A stretch of 64,000 nucleotides of DNA, from positions 2,604,001-2,668,000 of the forward strand of contig NW_015622547.1 of NCBI RefSeq assembly GCF_000835495.1, given 5' to 3'. Position 1 is the first letter of the stretch, and each line of letters starts with the position of its first letter. The DNA is from Cladophialophora immunda (Eukaryota > Ascomycota > Eurotiomycetes > Chaetothyriales > Herpotrichiellaceae). The notes beneath the pieces were generated by a model. The model saw only the letters and a program-made list of their open reading frames with translations, ran no database searches and was not told the origin of the DNA. The position numbers were made by a program, and so were the translations under genes. This document shows, piece by piece, positions 42,801-52,981 of this stretch.

Positions 42801-43374
42801 ACGGTAGTTCGTCTTTGAATGGCTCATTAGCTGCGAGTGCAACAGCCTTCAGCAAGATTTCGACAAGACCAACAACCGCTTTGAATCTGCGTTGATTGAG
42901 CGCCAGGAAGCCCAGAATATCCACATCGCTCTGATTGCGAGCACTGGTGAGAGTCCGAAGCACATCCTCAACATCTACGTCAGGCGGGATGACGGCTCGA
43001 GATTCAAGATCATCTGGCCGACTCAAGCGTCTCGGAAGAAATCTCTCCACCTCGGCGACCCAGTCCTCGGGGCTTCTCTGCGACGGCCTCGCTGTATTGA
43101 TGTCCTTCTTTCGAATAGCCTTGCTCTTCCTTGTACTTCTCGCCTGGGTGGAAGCGGAGACATCCTGGGGTGCAGGACTAGGGGCATCTTGACGTCGGTT
43201 TCGGAAGGAGTACGATAGAGATTTTCGTGTCGCAGGCAGAGGTGGAATATAGGACGGAAGCTTTGGGACAAAGCTTATCTGACTCGATCCAGCCCTGAAG
43301 AACGACAGACGCGGAGCAATTGGATGGCTGCACAACTGACTTCTGAATGGAAGCTGCTCAAAGCATCTGCGCAT
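39892..43374 (-). CDS. Large putative mitochondrial protein, helical-repeat-like, unknown
   Basis: The single open frame encodes 1160 residues from the ATG at 43374. The first 60 residues are Arg/Ser/Phe-rich and nearly free of acid (MRRCFEQLPFRSQLCSHPIA, then RLSFFRAGSSQISFVPK), a typical mitochondrial presequence. The body is mainly alpha-helical with recurring stretches such as AGILHQGLQACIEANLVTKA and VIRALVVYHVNACDWTSAVL, which resemble the helical hairpins of PPR-like proteins; a formal repeat count was not possible. The C-terminal part (MRTLQIIVRGALSEIQDRKERKRG) is conserved-looking. Filamentous fungi have such long proteins acting in mitochondrial RNA metabolism or complex I assembly (CIA84 type), but assignment to either is speculation. 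Confidence 0.7.
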   Translation of the reverse strand: MRRCFEQLPFRSQLCSHPIAPRLSFFRAGSSQISFVPKLPSYIPPLPATRKSLSYSFRNRRQDAPSPAPQDVSASTQARSTRKSKAIRKKDINTARPSQRSPEDWVAEVERFLPRRLSRPDDLESRAVIPPDVDVEDVLRTLTSARNQSDVDILGFLALNQRRFKAVVGLVEILLKAVALAANEPFKDELPSNIDWPHGSFAKRDGAPIELERPLHVSRRPLGSSRQPFDFALSEKSQEITMELIWSLLADLVLASTNRPSDEGKQIMNTVHQILALIHNLGLVPPTIYTYCLPQGTTTLQQSPILHLLNSRILSTLSDAVWHAYQDEVTARSGKTESSPWNIFREPPPSRLRPKRRELGPEVWLEFILWCCVEAGFAATGARIIQSLQTDAGGPWQAIHWPDNRVPSIDWDQRTRRGDLQSQGESYHGEQLAVDTPRKFVSAEVVLAIADCLINNLNVSVTDGEVPVTEIQDDIKGLISFAEPHGLAPAYFDYLAVRLLQTESMYDMDKANSLRKLASTISQLRAMHYVEGTHLQSSGLDFDSILDHSEVHAGILHQGLQACIEANLVTKAVDTFTEIQKMVDGNKLEAIGEFLSLSLSPEDGFFTSRHAKGRGEFLNTYGQLPIYKLPPFLDLVSNAGLFGLGDWLLFSEDIDGAILPPSTWAKRSVTAAVTRYASAKNDPILIKRIYSLTKRSGRKLTVNVIRALVVYHVNACDWTSAVLNLRDLRRAEGGGYSPKIVASLAAKILALEVDPAVMRQEDAESDLSQAMLLLCNILDGIYDSPAASFRIAQKRTFRQQVGYLLRLLENVADGELAETATRFKSRFPVSNEPNLATDTFNVLFSAIVETRGVLEGRNIWHLFCKDPRDYPSSVLLVGGHDSTSDDHATDKDEDEFFEGQTNDARNDVVGFGEPDKDYLGSRMITVDSPQISDAIQHAGSQIPVASPASLNINSALPLDDLDLAGNPSSSTSDVGSEDPDIPVEMVGMDMDSAPPLLNPIVVPNMRTLQIIVRGALSEIQDRKERKRGHTDLDAILRWAEQFYGAFNLAREDIETELRISESLPGKLRIATKHRRAAYGLRREKFRLDVGKLFTKGVFVPRRPGPQQPGQETTPSNGTDDMTEVAVITTQGEAEDGGEQIEPPSRPTFKVRKFATSVQHA

Positions 43375-43785
43375 GACCCGAAGAACGGAGCGTTTGGGAA
43401 GACATGTGACAGCGCACTATCATTGGGTGCAGCAAAGGAAGGATGGGTAATACGTGAAAGGAGCCATATATTTGCCAGGTGAAAAGAGGGCTGGATGGCT
43501 TGGAGGGAGAATGTTCAATGATGCCGACACTTTTTTCAGGTCGCGCGATATTAGACCTGCCAGATGGAGTTTTCAATGTGCACGCCCATTGGCGGCCACT
43601 CGGGAGAGAAATGACTTCGTCTGACATGTAGGATTACCAGCAGGATCTAATAGGAGTTTGCGTAGGAGTTTTTGTCAGACGCAATCGCTGCCACATAAGT
43701 ACATTGCTTGTTCTAGCCTTGAACTCCCCAACTTCCAGTGAAAAAGCCTCTGTTCAAGCCATACTTACATCCCACTTCAACTCCA
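43375..43785. promoter_or_regulatory. Divergent promoter region, mitochondrial protein / regulator
   Basis: This 411-bp gap separates the divergent starts of the 1160-residue protein and the zinc-cluster-less regulator. No clear TATA element or palindrome was found. Confidence 0.35.
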
Positions 43786-45398
43786 ATGGTGCCCAAGACC
43801 AAGAGCCGCGGTACCTGTGCAGACTTCACATTCGTCCACATATCCCGTCCAGATGACTCCAAGCAAAGAAGAACCCAAAGAATCGTTCGGCACCATGTCA
43901 TGGCTCGCGTTGCCGAGTCGCGGAAGAAGCGTCCAAAATCTATTACTTTCGAGTTGAGGCTTCCTCCAGCGAGAATCGATAGCGTTGCTATGGAAGGCAA
44001 CGGGGAGACAGGTGCTTATAGGGCACATCAAGACCTGGGCTGCTATGAGCATGTTCCTAATTCGCTTCATCCCTATGCGTTATTTCCTGTGGAAACCGAT
44101 GGTAGAGCCCGCCAATTGATCCAATTCAGTATGCTCCTTCCTCAAAGCATTTGACTCAGTCCTCTGGCTTACTGGCCATAGTGCACAACGAGGGGGACTA
44201 CCTCTATCGACCATTCCGACATGAGTGGTTTGCAATGGCCGTCATCGATAACACCGCATTCTACCTCTCATTGGCAAACGCAGCGTTGTTCTTCCACCAG
44301 ATGACTGAACGCAAAGGTTGTGAGTACAGTGACTTTGAGGAGTCCTCAAAATATCTCAGCTTGTGTCTCAATCAAGTCGCTCAGAGGCTTGGAAGGGAAT
44401 CCCACAATATCAGTGAGGGTGTCATCACAACGGTCCTAGGATTTCTCTGCCATGATGTCGGTTCCCTCAACCTTAAACCAGGCTCAGGCTTTGATGATAA
44501 CTGTTGCAGTAGTCTACTGTCGGCAAATGGGATCGATACAATGTCCATATGAACGGCCTAAACAACATTGTCCGGCTTCGCGGCGGTATTCAAGCTCTGA
44601 ATAGCAACATCGTCATGTTCACCTGTTGGTACGGGAGAGCGCGAGAGTGAATCAGTGATTCGAATGAGCAACATTTTGACTGTTTGCAGGTTTGATATCC
44701 TTGGCGCCTCCGTTTTCGATCGCAAGCCACGCTTCCCGCTTCCTCCTGGCTTCTCCGCTGCGACTTTTGGAAACAACCTTTTCTCTCAGTCTATGCAGGA
44801 TCTCCTCGTACGGGTTCGTAATTCCCCAGCGGGACTTGCGGACTGCGCAATCGCCCTCGAAAAAGGGGCACAGTTGGCGGCATTCGTGAATGAAAATGGG
44901 GGTGATCCTTCGTTCTGGAAAGATGGCGCCAGGGCGGCGAAACGAATCACGCCGGTCCTTCATTTTGTACTCTCATTACGACGCCTGACCGATACAGATT
45001 CACCTAGCGATATTTCTTCGGAGGCAGTGCTTCGCGAGCTGGTCAGACTCGCCTTGCTCATCTTGGTTGCCAGCGTGAAGCAAGCATTTTCACTCATAGC
45101 AGATGAGCTCACCATACTGCTACAGCGATTCTCGGCTCTCGTCTCCACAGCCCCTTTTATTGGCGCTTGCTTTCCGGAACTCAGCCTTTGGGCTATTATC
45201 ATGGTCGCTTCCTTGCGGTTGAACCAATACAATGGACTGCATGCGGGTGCTACTGTCAACGTGATGAGAGCTATGAGAATCAAAAGTGGCAAGGCTGCCG
45301 TTGATGTCGCGAAAGGTTTGATCTGGATTGACGAATTGATGGAGATGAGAGCCCCAAACGTCATCGTTGCAATTGATCACGCTTCGTGCTTGTCCTAG
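43786..45398 (+). CDS. Fungal-specific transcription-factor-type protein without zinc cluster
   Basis: Four exons (43786-44128, 44182-44456, 44513-44628, 44690-45398) give 480 residues. The 53- and 61-bp introns are clear; the donor of the second (GTCGGT at 44457) is weak. The N-terminus FTFVHISRPDDS, RRIVRHHVM-like TQRIVRHHVMARVAESRKK is the signature of a large ascomycete family that carries the fungal-trans-2 domain but no zinc-cluster DNA-binding domain. Domain hallmarks follow: FRHEWFAMAVIDNTAFYLSL, RWDRY-like KWDRYNVHMNGLNNIVRLRGG, MFTCWFDILGASVFDRKPRFP. It is probably a nuclear regulator or cofactor. Its stop lies only 97 bp from that of the short-chain dehydrogenase, with which it is tail to tail. 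Confidence 0.82.
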
Positions 45399-45495
45399 GC
45401 AGATTCAGGAGACTTGGAATTTAGCACGCTTGCTGGTCAACTTCAAGGGAGCCGCTCAACTCTCGAACTCGCTCCGGCTTGCAAAGCGTCAAGTC

Positions 45496-46581
45496 TCATC
45501 CTCCGGTAATTCCGCCACTCGTTGAGATGAACTGGCCAGTTATCCATCGACTCTTTTCCGAGGCAAGAAGAAGCACCGCATCGGCGATATCGTCGACTGT
45601 TCCCATTCTCTCTTCGGCTCTCGTGAGTGGTATGAGGAAGTTGTGCACAGCGTCGGCAACCGGCCCCTTGGGCAGACCATCTGCAATGCCTCGAAGGTCA
45701 GTATCAAGTTCAGGGAATGACCCAAGAACCAAGAGTAGAGTCGAGGAATACTCGCGAAACTTGAGTGATTTTCTTGGCTGGGAGTTACTCACCTGTTGGA
45801 ACAGGTCCCGGCGCTATTGTGTTGATCGTGATCCCATGTCCTCGTCCGAGCTACAACATGACCCGTCAATAGTCGTCTCAGATGCTTGCGATTGAGGGCA
45901 ATTGGGTGGAAAAGCCATCAACAACCAATCGACGAGGATCCTACATACCTCCATTGCCATTGCATATGACAGCGTATCCATGGCGGCTTTGGATGCACTA
46001 TACAACGGAATTGGCGCCATGCCCATTTTCGACGCAATGGAGCCGATGTTGATAATGCGCCCTCCTCGAGGCATCACAGAAACCACGGCTTGCGTCATGT
46101 ACAGAGAGGCGAAGACGTTAACCGCGAAGGTCTTTTCCACGTCATCTTTTGTCGCTTGCATTACTGGGACGATGGGACCTCCCCCTGCATTGTTCACTAT
46201 GACACATAATTGATCCCATGTCAACTTTCCAACGATGCGAGCCGGAAGAAATGAGGGTAAGAGTTCCGATTTGAGATGCCACATACCTAGGATATCGACC
46301 TTGTCGACCTGTAAAGCCTTGAGGGAGGTTTCAACAAGATGCTTCGCTCCCTCCGGGGTCGATACATCTGCTCGCACAACAACGGCTCTCCCTCCGGCTT
46401 GTTCAATCTTCTTGGCCACCTCTGCGGCGCGAGGGCCAGACGATTCGGAGACATAGTTGATGACCACCGAGGCACCATTACGCGCCAGGGCAGACGCAAT
46501 ACCTGCGCCAATGCCGTTCTCTTTGGCTGATCCGGTAATGATGGCGACCTTGCCGTTTAGAGCGAGTGTGTCTGGCGACAT
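45496..46581 (-). CDS. Short-chain dehydrogenase/reductase, 3-oxoacyl reductase-like
   Basis: Four exons (46581-46287, 46196-45949, 45850-45793, 45680-45496) give 261 residues, the normal classical SDR length; introns of 90, 98 and 112 bp keep frame. Motifs: KVAIITGSAKENGIGAGIA (cofactor glycine motif), VDILVNNAGGGPIV, the catalytic Ser in IINIGSIASK, YSASK with the catalytic Tyr and Lys, and INTIAPGPVPTD. The C-terminus WITGQFISTSGGITGG is canonical. The Arg in VVVRADVSTPEG and a lack of acid after the second strand suggest NADPH use. The closest functional groups are fungal 3-oxoacyl-ACP-reductase-like and polyhydroxynaphthalene-reductase-like enzymes; the substrate is not determined. It is convergent with the zinc-cluster-less regulator. 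Confidence 0.9.
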
Positions 46582-48120
46582 GACCACGAGAGAGTAGTCA
46601 ACAGGGCAATGGTGATCCTGAGCAAGTAAGAGCGAATGTTCTCTTCTTCTGGGGAAAGGAAATCTGAGAGAAATGTCTGGGAAGGACACGGTACCTGGCA
46701 GGCTACACCCTCGTTTTATAGGCGACGTCTCCTGGAAACGGCTCTTTGTGTTCCACCGAGGTCTATTTCTTCGTCCGAAGCCAGTAGATCATATTTCAAC
46801 CCCACATCTGATTGACCCGAGGATGGAGCCTGCCGCCAGTGAAACAAGACATCTCGGTGTTTGCTTTCTGCTAGCATAAAAGGCTATTGTGGAGAATCCC
46901 ATATCGCGGCGACCAGCCTATACCGGAAACGGAATGAAGAAATCCCTGCCCTGCATAAGGAGTCCCCATAAGCTTCTGCGCTGCCATTGGTCAACCGGGC
47001 ATCAGACGTTGTTTGTCGCCTTGAAAGAAGATCCAAGGAAGCACTGTCGTCCGCATCCTCGGCGGAGAAGCTGTACGACTCTCAGATCCGTCCTGAATAG
47101 ACGGCCGGCCGTGTTCGATTCTGATTCCGAAGCCAGAGGTCAATCCAATCAGAGAGTCAAGGCTTTTAGACAGAAGGCGTGGATAGTTGGCTGATAAGTT
47201 GACTCGGATCTATCTGCCAAGTATCTCCCGAGCAAGAGTCAGGAGACTGGACCGATTAGGGACATATTCTACTAGAGTCAATCTGTGTGCAGATGTCGCA
47301 TTACTGACCCGATGTATAGTTTCTGCATGCAGTGTTTCGACAGCAATGTGCTGCCTCTTGGGGTTGCGGACGAAAACATGGCAATCGAACGAAGATTGTT
47401 CACGGAACACTGGCAGACTGTTCGTCAGCAAGCTCCGCAGACACCAGAGCCGTCCGATATTGCCAATCACGCATTGCTTCGCCAGAGGAAATGTGAGGTG
47501 AAATATCGTCAGGGTGCGAGAGCCTATCGACGGAGCCTGTGTAGAATACCGACAAATGTTGGCAAATGATCAGAACAGTGGCGGCGTCAGACCCGTGTAT
47601 CCGTCAGCTCAGCCGCCGCAGATGTCTCACAGCAAAAGCAGGAGCTGCGGGCCAAGTCCGACACTGTTCCTCTGCTTTATCTTGTTTGCAGTGATCCAAC
47701 GTGGGAGGGCAACTGTCGCGACCATCTTGCCACAATACACGACAGTCATGAGCAGCCCCCATTCACCGCCACGCAGTATTCAGCCGTCGATGCTTCAACG
47801 ATGAGGTTCTTCCGGCCGTGAGAGGTTGACGCAGTAAAGACGAGAGTTCGAGAAGCACATTAGCTAAAATGAAGCTTGGCCAGCTGCTTGCAGTCGCGAG
47901 GCAGCAGTTGAGTGTCTCCATCCCACGCGTCACGATATTGGCCACGAAGACGTTGTCTGAAGAATAGCACGGAAGAACCTTGAAAGCAACGGAACTTGGA
48001 ACAAGGGAAGACTGGTTCTACCAGCGCCTATATGTCGTGTGTATTGCACCTGGCCAAGGTACCAACCATGCCGTTGCCTCAGACACTGATCCACCCCCAT
48101 CTTCCTTCACCATTCACTGC
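46582..48120. other. Intergenic, upstream of the short-chain dehydrogenase
   Basis: This 1.5-kb stretch holds no supported gene. Short frames on both strands lack start context, motifs or consistent splice sites. It is long for this gene-dense window, so a decayed gene or non-coding transcript is possible, but nothing in the sequence shows it. Confidence 0.4.
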
Positions 48121-48384
48121 CTAGTTGACAGGCTTCTTGGGAACTTCTTCCTTCTTGACTGCAGCGAGAGCATGCCATGGCGCACTACCGTTGATCGACT
48201 TTGTCTGGCCATGGTTGATTGTGGGGCGCTCGGTATACTCCCACTTTTCTGCTTCCTTGCAGCTGGGGCTTTCGAGAGAATGGTCGACGAGTTGTCCATT
48301 TCCTTCGACAGTCTGAGCGGGGTACTGGGCACCGTCGGCGATTTGGTGGTGGTCACCCATGTATTGAAAGTCTTCTTTGTTCAT
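48121..48384 (-). CDS. Small hydrophilic protein, unknown
   Basis: The ATG at 48384 opens an 87-residue frame starting MNKEDFQYMGDHHQIADG and ending KKEEVPKKPVN. Two bases before the ATG is a convincing intron end (48387-48453 on the minus strand: GTAAGT donor, TACTAAC branch site, CCAG acceptor). The gene therefore has at least one upstream exon, either leader or coding. Upstream on the same strand (about 48540-48813) another open frame includes TCAFCMHGQLAPAQPKEV with a Cys pair; whether it belongs to the same gene could not be settled. No family is recognised. Confidence 0.5.
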   Translation of the reverse strand: MNKEDFQYMGDHHQIADGAQYPAQTVEGNGQLVDHSLESPSCKEAEKWEYTERPTINHGQTKSINGSAPWHALAAVKKEEVPKKPVN

Positions 48385-48813
48385 TGCTGGTGGTGACTTT
48401 CTGTTAGTACTAAACTGACTGCGGGAATCCTCCTCAAACCCGAGCACACTTACTGACAGCTGGTGAAGATGATTGGCTTTCAATCAGTATATTTCTGCCT
48501 TGGAGAAGATTGGGCAGTTCGAGTGCGACAGCTTACTCGACGAAGGAACGTCTCCCCGAGGAAAGCTGGAATTGTCTACCAAGGAGTTCGTGAGCTTGCC
48601 CACCTCTCTGCCATCCTGAGACACAATCATTTTATAGCTGTGGTCAAGTCGAGCACGATGGGTGCCCTTGACAATTACTTCTTTTGGCTGTGCAGGGGCA
48701 AGCTGTCCGTGCATACAGAATGCGCATGTTGGTCCATGTTCTCGGGCCACGAACCTATGCGGATGGATGTTCGGGCTTGTCAATTCCCAAATCGAGATAA
48801 GCGCATAGATCAA

Positions 48814-49540
48814 CGCCCACGGGCAGCACTAGGAGGCTTGGATTCTGCACGGTAGGGCACGCTCAAGCATTAGTCTGCGGGTTGTTTTGACTCAGGCCAA
48901 TCAAACCATCTGGAGGAGAGACCAAGGCCTGGAGGGTGTGAAGATTCGGCTACCGCTGCGCCTGATCCCCGGAACTCAGGTTTCATGAACTCACGACTTG
49001 GAGTAGAGTCCTGCTTGTACTATCGTATGTCGTAAGGTGGTTTTAGAGAGGTCGTAACGAGGTCGTAACGAGCAAGCAACGGACAATGATAGTAGCTGAG
49101 ATTGGGCGCCTTATCGGAGTCCACAGGAGCTCGCTCGTGAGTGTCTTTTCTGTGGGTTTCAGGGACCGAACGATGTCAGCCACTTGTTCGGGAGCTGGCC
49201 ATCGCCTAAAACCCTTTGGGGAAAACACAATGCGGGGGCCACCCGTGGATCCAGCGCCCAATGCTGATTGGCCTTCGCACGACTGCATCTTTGTCTCAGC
49301 CTCCTCGATCACTGCCGTGATCGGGCGCAGGCCAACTGTAGCTAGTTGCATCATAGGGGAGGACCGTTGTTGCCTCCTTTCTGAAGTACTAGCACCATTC
49401 TCGCTTCGGTCTCTCATTCAAGTAGGAGTCTGCTCCTCTGCGAGCTCTCGGCGAACAATGTGCCTTCAGCTTGATGTTGATTTCGGTCGAAGTGCTTGCC
49501 GACACCTTCATACGACCTCCTAGACGCCCCTACGATCGAT
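48814..49540. other. Intergenic, 5' flank of the Clr5-domain gene
   Basis: This 727-bp gap precedes the Clr5-domain gene. It contains an 11-bp tandem duplication (GGTCGTAACGA) near 49050-49071. A minus-strand frame at 49417-49043 has no protein-like features. Confidence 0.45.
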
Positions 49541-52118
49541 ATGTCTTTCCGAGAGCCTGCGCGTCAATACGATGATGACAAGCCGCCACACCGCTGGGTC
49601 TATGGGAAGGCAGGCAATGCCCCCCGCATCACGCAGGCCACCTGGGAAAAGTTCCAAGATCTGATCACTACACTTCATCGTGAAGGGTACTGGAGGACGA
49701 CAATACTGGAAGTATTGAAGAGCGAAAAATTCGAGCCTTCGTATGTCAAATCGCGGGCTTCGAGATGGGGACTGACCAAATCAGATCTTCCCAGCTCAGA
49801 CTCCAAATGAAAAGATGGGGTCTGACCGCCGACACAGACCAGACAACATTTGCAGATCCATCTATGCCTTCAACGGAGGCTGTGATGGGTACGAATCTCG
49901 AGGAGGACGGCTCGGTCGAACCACACATTGTACCGGCTTATGCACCGGTCGTCACGCCCGACACCGCCCCAGCTCCCAACTTACAGGCAAGCTCCGACGC
50001 CCAGTCACTGCCTCGGCGTGGCTCTTTCAGGACGCAACGTGACTATGCGTCTAGAGAGGAAGCAGACCACACGAACCTAGCGAAACAGTATCTTTCATCT
50101 GACGGAGGCATAGAAATCCAGCAACAGGCTGCACGGACTGGTCCCAAAGGCACACTTGCCGATTCTTTTTCTGGGAACTCACTGGCAATGTTTCCAATGC
50201 GACAGACACGCGCTCCTTACATCAACTCTCACGACATTATGTCATCTCCCTCCGACCGTTCAAGTATCAATAGCGGCCGTTATGAGAGGCGATCATCGCA
50301 GCTCTCCTCGACTCCTCCTCTCACGCCCGCGGAGACTGCTTCCACGGACGATGCGTCGATTACGAATAGAAAGCTCAGTGAAGAGGCCCCAGCTCGCTTA
50401 GTTGACCAAGCTTCGTCCTCACAATGGAGTCCCTATAACAGTTCCCGGAACTCCGAGTTTGAGCCAGGATCTGTACCCACACTATTGGTGTCACACTTAT
50501 CGATTGCCAAGGTGATCCGTTGCTCACTGCTTCCTCTCTGGCCAGGTTTTGAGGACCCGTGTACTCTCTCAGCATCAGAAGTGTGCGAAATCCGAGGGGT
50601 CGCCGCCACTTTCGCCGCTGCTGGTCTTTTCGATGATGCATCCGATCTGTTTTATGTCGAGTACAAATATTGGCAGGCTTGCACGAGCAATATCTCGAAT
50701 GACGAGATGTACCCCCCGTCAGCCACGTCGATAAACAACTGCGCGCGGTGTATGGTCACTGCAGCCATCAATTGCGGCCGAACCTCGAGACCTGGCCGCC
50801 GGGCAGACTTTGCATACCACGCGTTATTAAACGTCCAAGCCTTACTGCGGACGTACGGCTTTGCATACAATCTTGATATGGCTTTACTCAATCTCTACCT
50901 GTCATATTTGCAAAGGCACCCTTTGGGGTCAGAATCTCAAGATCCAAAGGACACTGCGCTTCGCCTCGCTGTCAGCTGCATTGGAGAACGCTTCGAGGTT
51001 ATTCTGCCTGAAATTCAAGATCGCGAACACCTTCTTATAACAGGTTTTCTGAAGGGAATGCTCAGAGACGGTCTACCACGCGGTACGTTGCATATGTCGG
51101 CACGGTGTCTCGAACCGCAAGTGGCATTTCATGATCATCTTTTCGATTGTGGAGATGCCAGGATGGCGATAAGGACGATACTCGAATGGTGCAAAGCTTT
51201 CGTGAAGAAGAACAGGCGCACCTTCAACGACGTCGGTGCTCGCTCGCCAATTGCTGCTTGGTCCCGAGTATCTGCAGTCTGGGTTTTATATTGCTCCTGC
51301 GTCCTCGTCATCTTCCCCTTCAATTCGCCTGTCGACAATTCAGATTCAATACGTCAAGTGCCGCTATGCTCACATGGGGTCAAGCCATTTAAACTTGACA
51401 CACTACTGGCACTTGCAGTGATCTGCGAAAGTATTTTGAGCTCCGGAATCGAGAAGACCAGGCGTCGACTTTTGGGGTCGGGTTCGGTAACTATCTCCAG
51501 ACTGAGATCAATGCCTCGATCAACAACTGGCATGGACTGGGTCCTCATATCGTTAGAGTCTACCTCTCACGGATGGACGACATTGCCACCGCGCCGTCCT
51601 GTCGAGAACCAATGAGTGGAGCACGCTCAGTCTTAGTGAAGGAACACATTCTAGCGGCCTTTCGAACGCGTGAGTCTTCACGAAGCATCGACCGCACGTC
51701 CTTCTCAGAGTCTGCTTTGTTGGCTTATTCATTGCTTCGTCTATCTGGAAACAGCTCTTCACGAAACAGTTTCGCAAGCTCTTTCCATTCATCGATCAAC
51801 AGCATTCGGTCTTCCATGAGCTGGGATACCAAGCGGACGCTCGCGCAAATGCTCGAAACGAGGGATCGCCAGCACCGGCCCCGGTCGATGCTCTCAATTT
51901 GGAGCAAATACACGAACAGTTCGACTGTAATGTCGATTGGCTCCCGAGGAAGCAACATGTTTGAGAAAGGCTCCGGGACGCCGGCCTTCGGCCTGGATCT
52001 CGATGTGGCTGAAAGTCCCTTTTCGGGGGCTCTGGAAAACGGAAATCTGTTAGCGATTAACAGTGATCTGATGACGATTGACCGAATCGACGAGGAAATG
52101 GATGATGCTGGGAGCTAA
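49541..52118 (+). CDS. Clr5-domain protein, reading frame broken near 51.3-51.4 kb
   Basis: Exon 1 (49541-49740) and exon 2 (from 49785) join across a 44-bp intron to complete a Clr5 domain: ITQATWEKFQDLITTLHREG, EVLKSEKFEPS, then SQLRLQMKRWGLT. Clr5 domains occur in fission yeast silencing factor Clr5 and many ascomycete proteins; a Ser/Pro-rich linker and helical C-terminal region follow. The first frame carries through ARSPIAAWSRV and ends at 51615, but from about 51420 a different frame reads coherently (DLRKYFELRN, FGNYLQTEINASINNWHGLG, then to LMTIDRIDEEMDDAGS, stop at 52118). I found no intron with compatible phase that links them. Either the intron is unusual or there is a frameshift, real or in the assembly. 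A nuclear regulatory role is inferred. Confidence 0.65.
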
Positions 52119-52981
52119 AAGGTGGGCGATGTCCACATAGCAGATTGGCAGATGTGCTTGTTTGCACCAAGTTATCAACATGATCGAAGGGCGCTGAATG
52201 CGTGACAGGGTGCTTCAATTCGCCGGCAGTGCGACGTGCTGCTAGAACGCCACTGATCACAGGGCCAGCAGTCAGGGGCAGCATGTACTGTTCAAAGAGG
52301 GTGGCCAAAGGCATTTGTTCAAGACGTCCCAGTCTCAGCTCGACCAAATCTTCGTCCTGCGCGTCTCTCGGGACATATGAGAACTTGAAATCGGATCTTC
52401 GCGAACCGCGCAACCTGCGTGGCTAGATCCCTCGCCTGGAAGGCTGCTCTTTTGATTTTCATCTTCTAGCCTTCAAATCATCAACCACGGCAGGATGTCA
52501 GGAACCATCTGCAACGAATCCTTCGAGTTGAAAGCGCAGGCTCTCCAAGGCAGGAATTCTAGGGGATGCGGCCGCCGTGCAAATAAGTCAGCCGTACCGA
52601 GCTCTTAGGCGGGGAGCCACCTCCGTAATCTGGCTCCTTTCGCCTAACCACCTCTATTACTCGAGAACGAAAAACCAAATTGCTATATACGGTTTAATCC
52701 TATCCTCGCTCAAGCTCCCTCATTTGTACACATAACACAACCGCCAGCTATTGTGGGGAGCATCTTGTCTAGGGCCACTATATAATGAATCCCGGATTTC
52801 CGTGGATATCTTCCCCAATTCCGCGGAATTGTTGACAGACTGATCGCAGACTGTTGATCATGCCCTAGTGACAGCCTCAGCACAGCGAGGCTCATCACCA
52901 TCTACATTTCCACCGTCCAGATTCGGGATTTGTAGTTCAGCCACGTTGAACTCCTACGGAGATAATCCCATTCTACTGATC
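52119..52981. other. Intergenic between Clr5-domain and Zn2Cys6 genes
   Basis: This 863-bp gap lies between two rightward genes. A minus-strand frame (52413-52057) partly looks like protein (LVELRLGRLEQMPLATLFEQ) but overlaps the Clr5-domain stop and has no recognisable domain, so it is not called. Confidence 0.45.

Noticed and set aside
52057..52413. A 118-residue minus-strand frame with partly protein-like sequence downstream of the Clr5-domain gene.
   Set aside because: It overlaps the end of the plus-strand coding region, has no clear start context and no recognisable domain.
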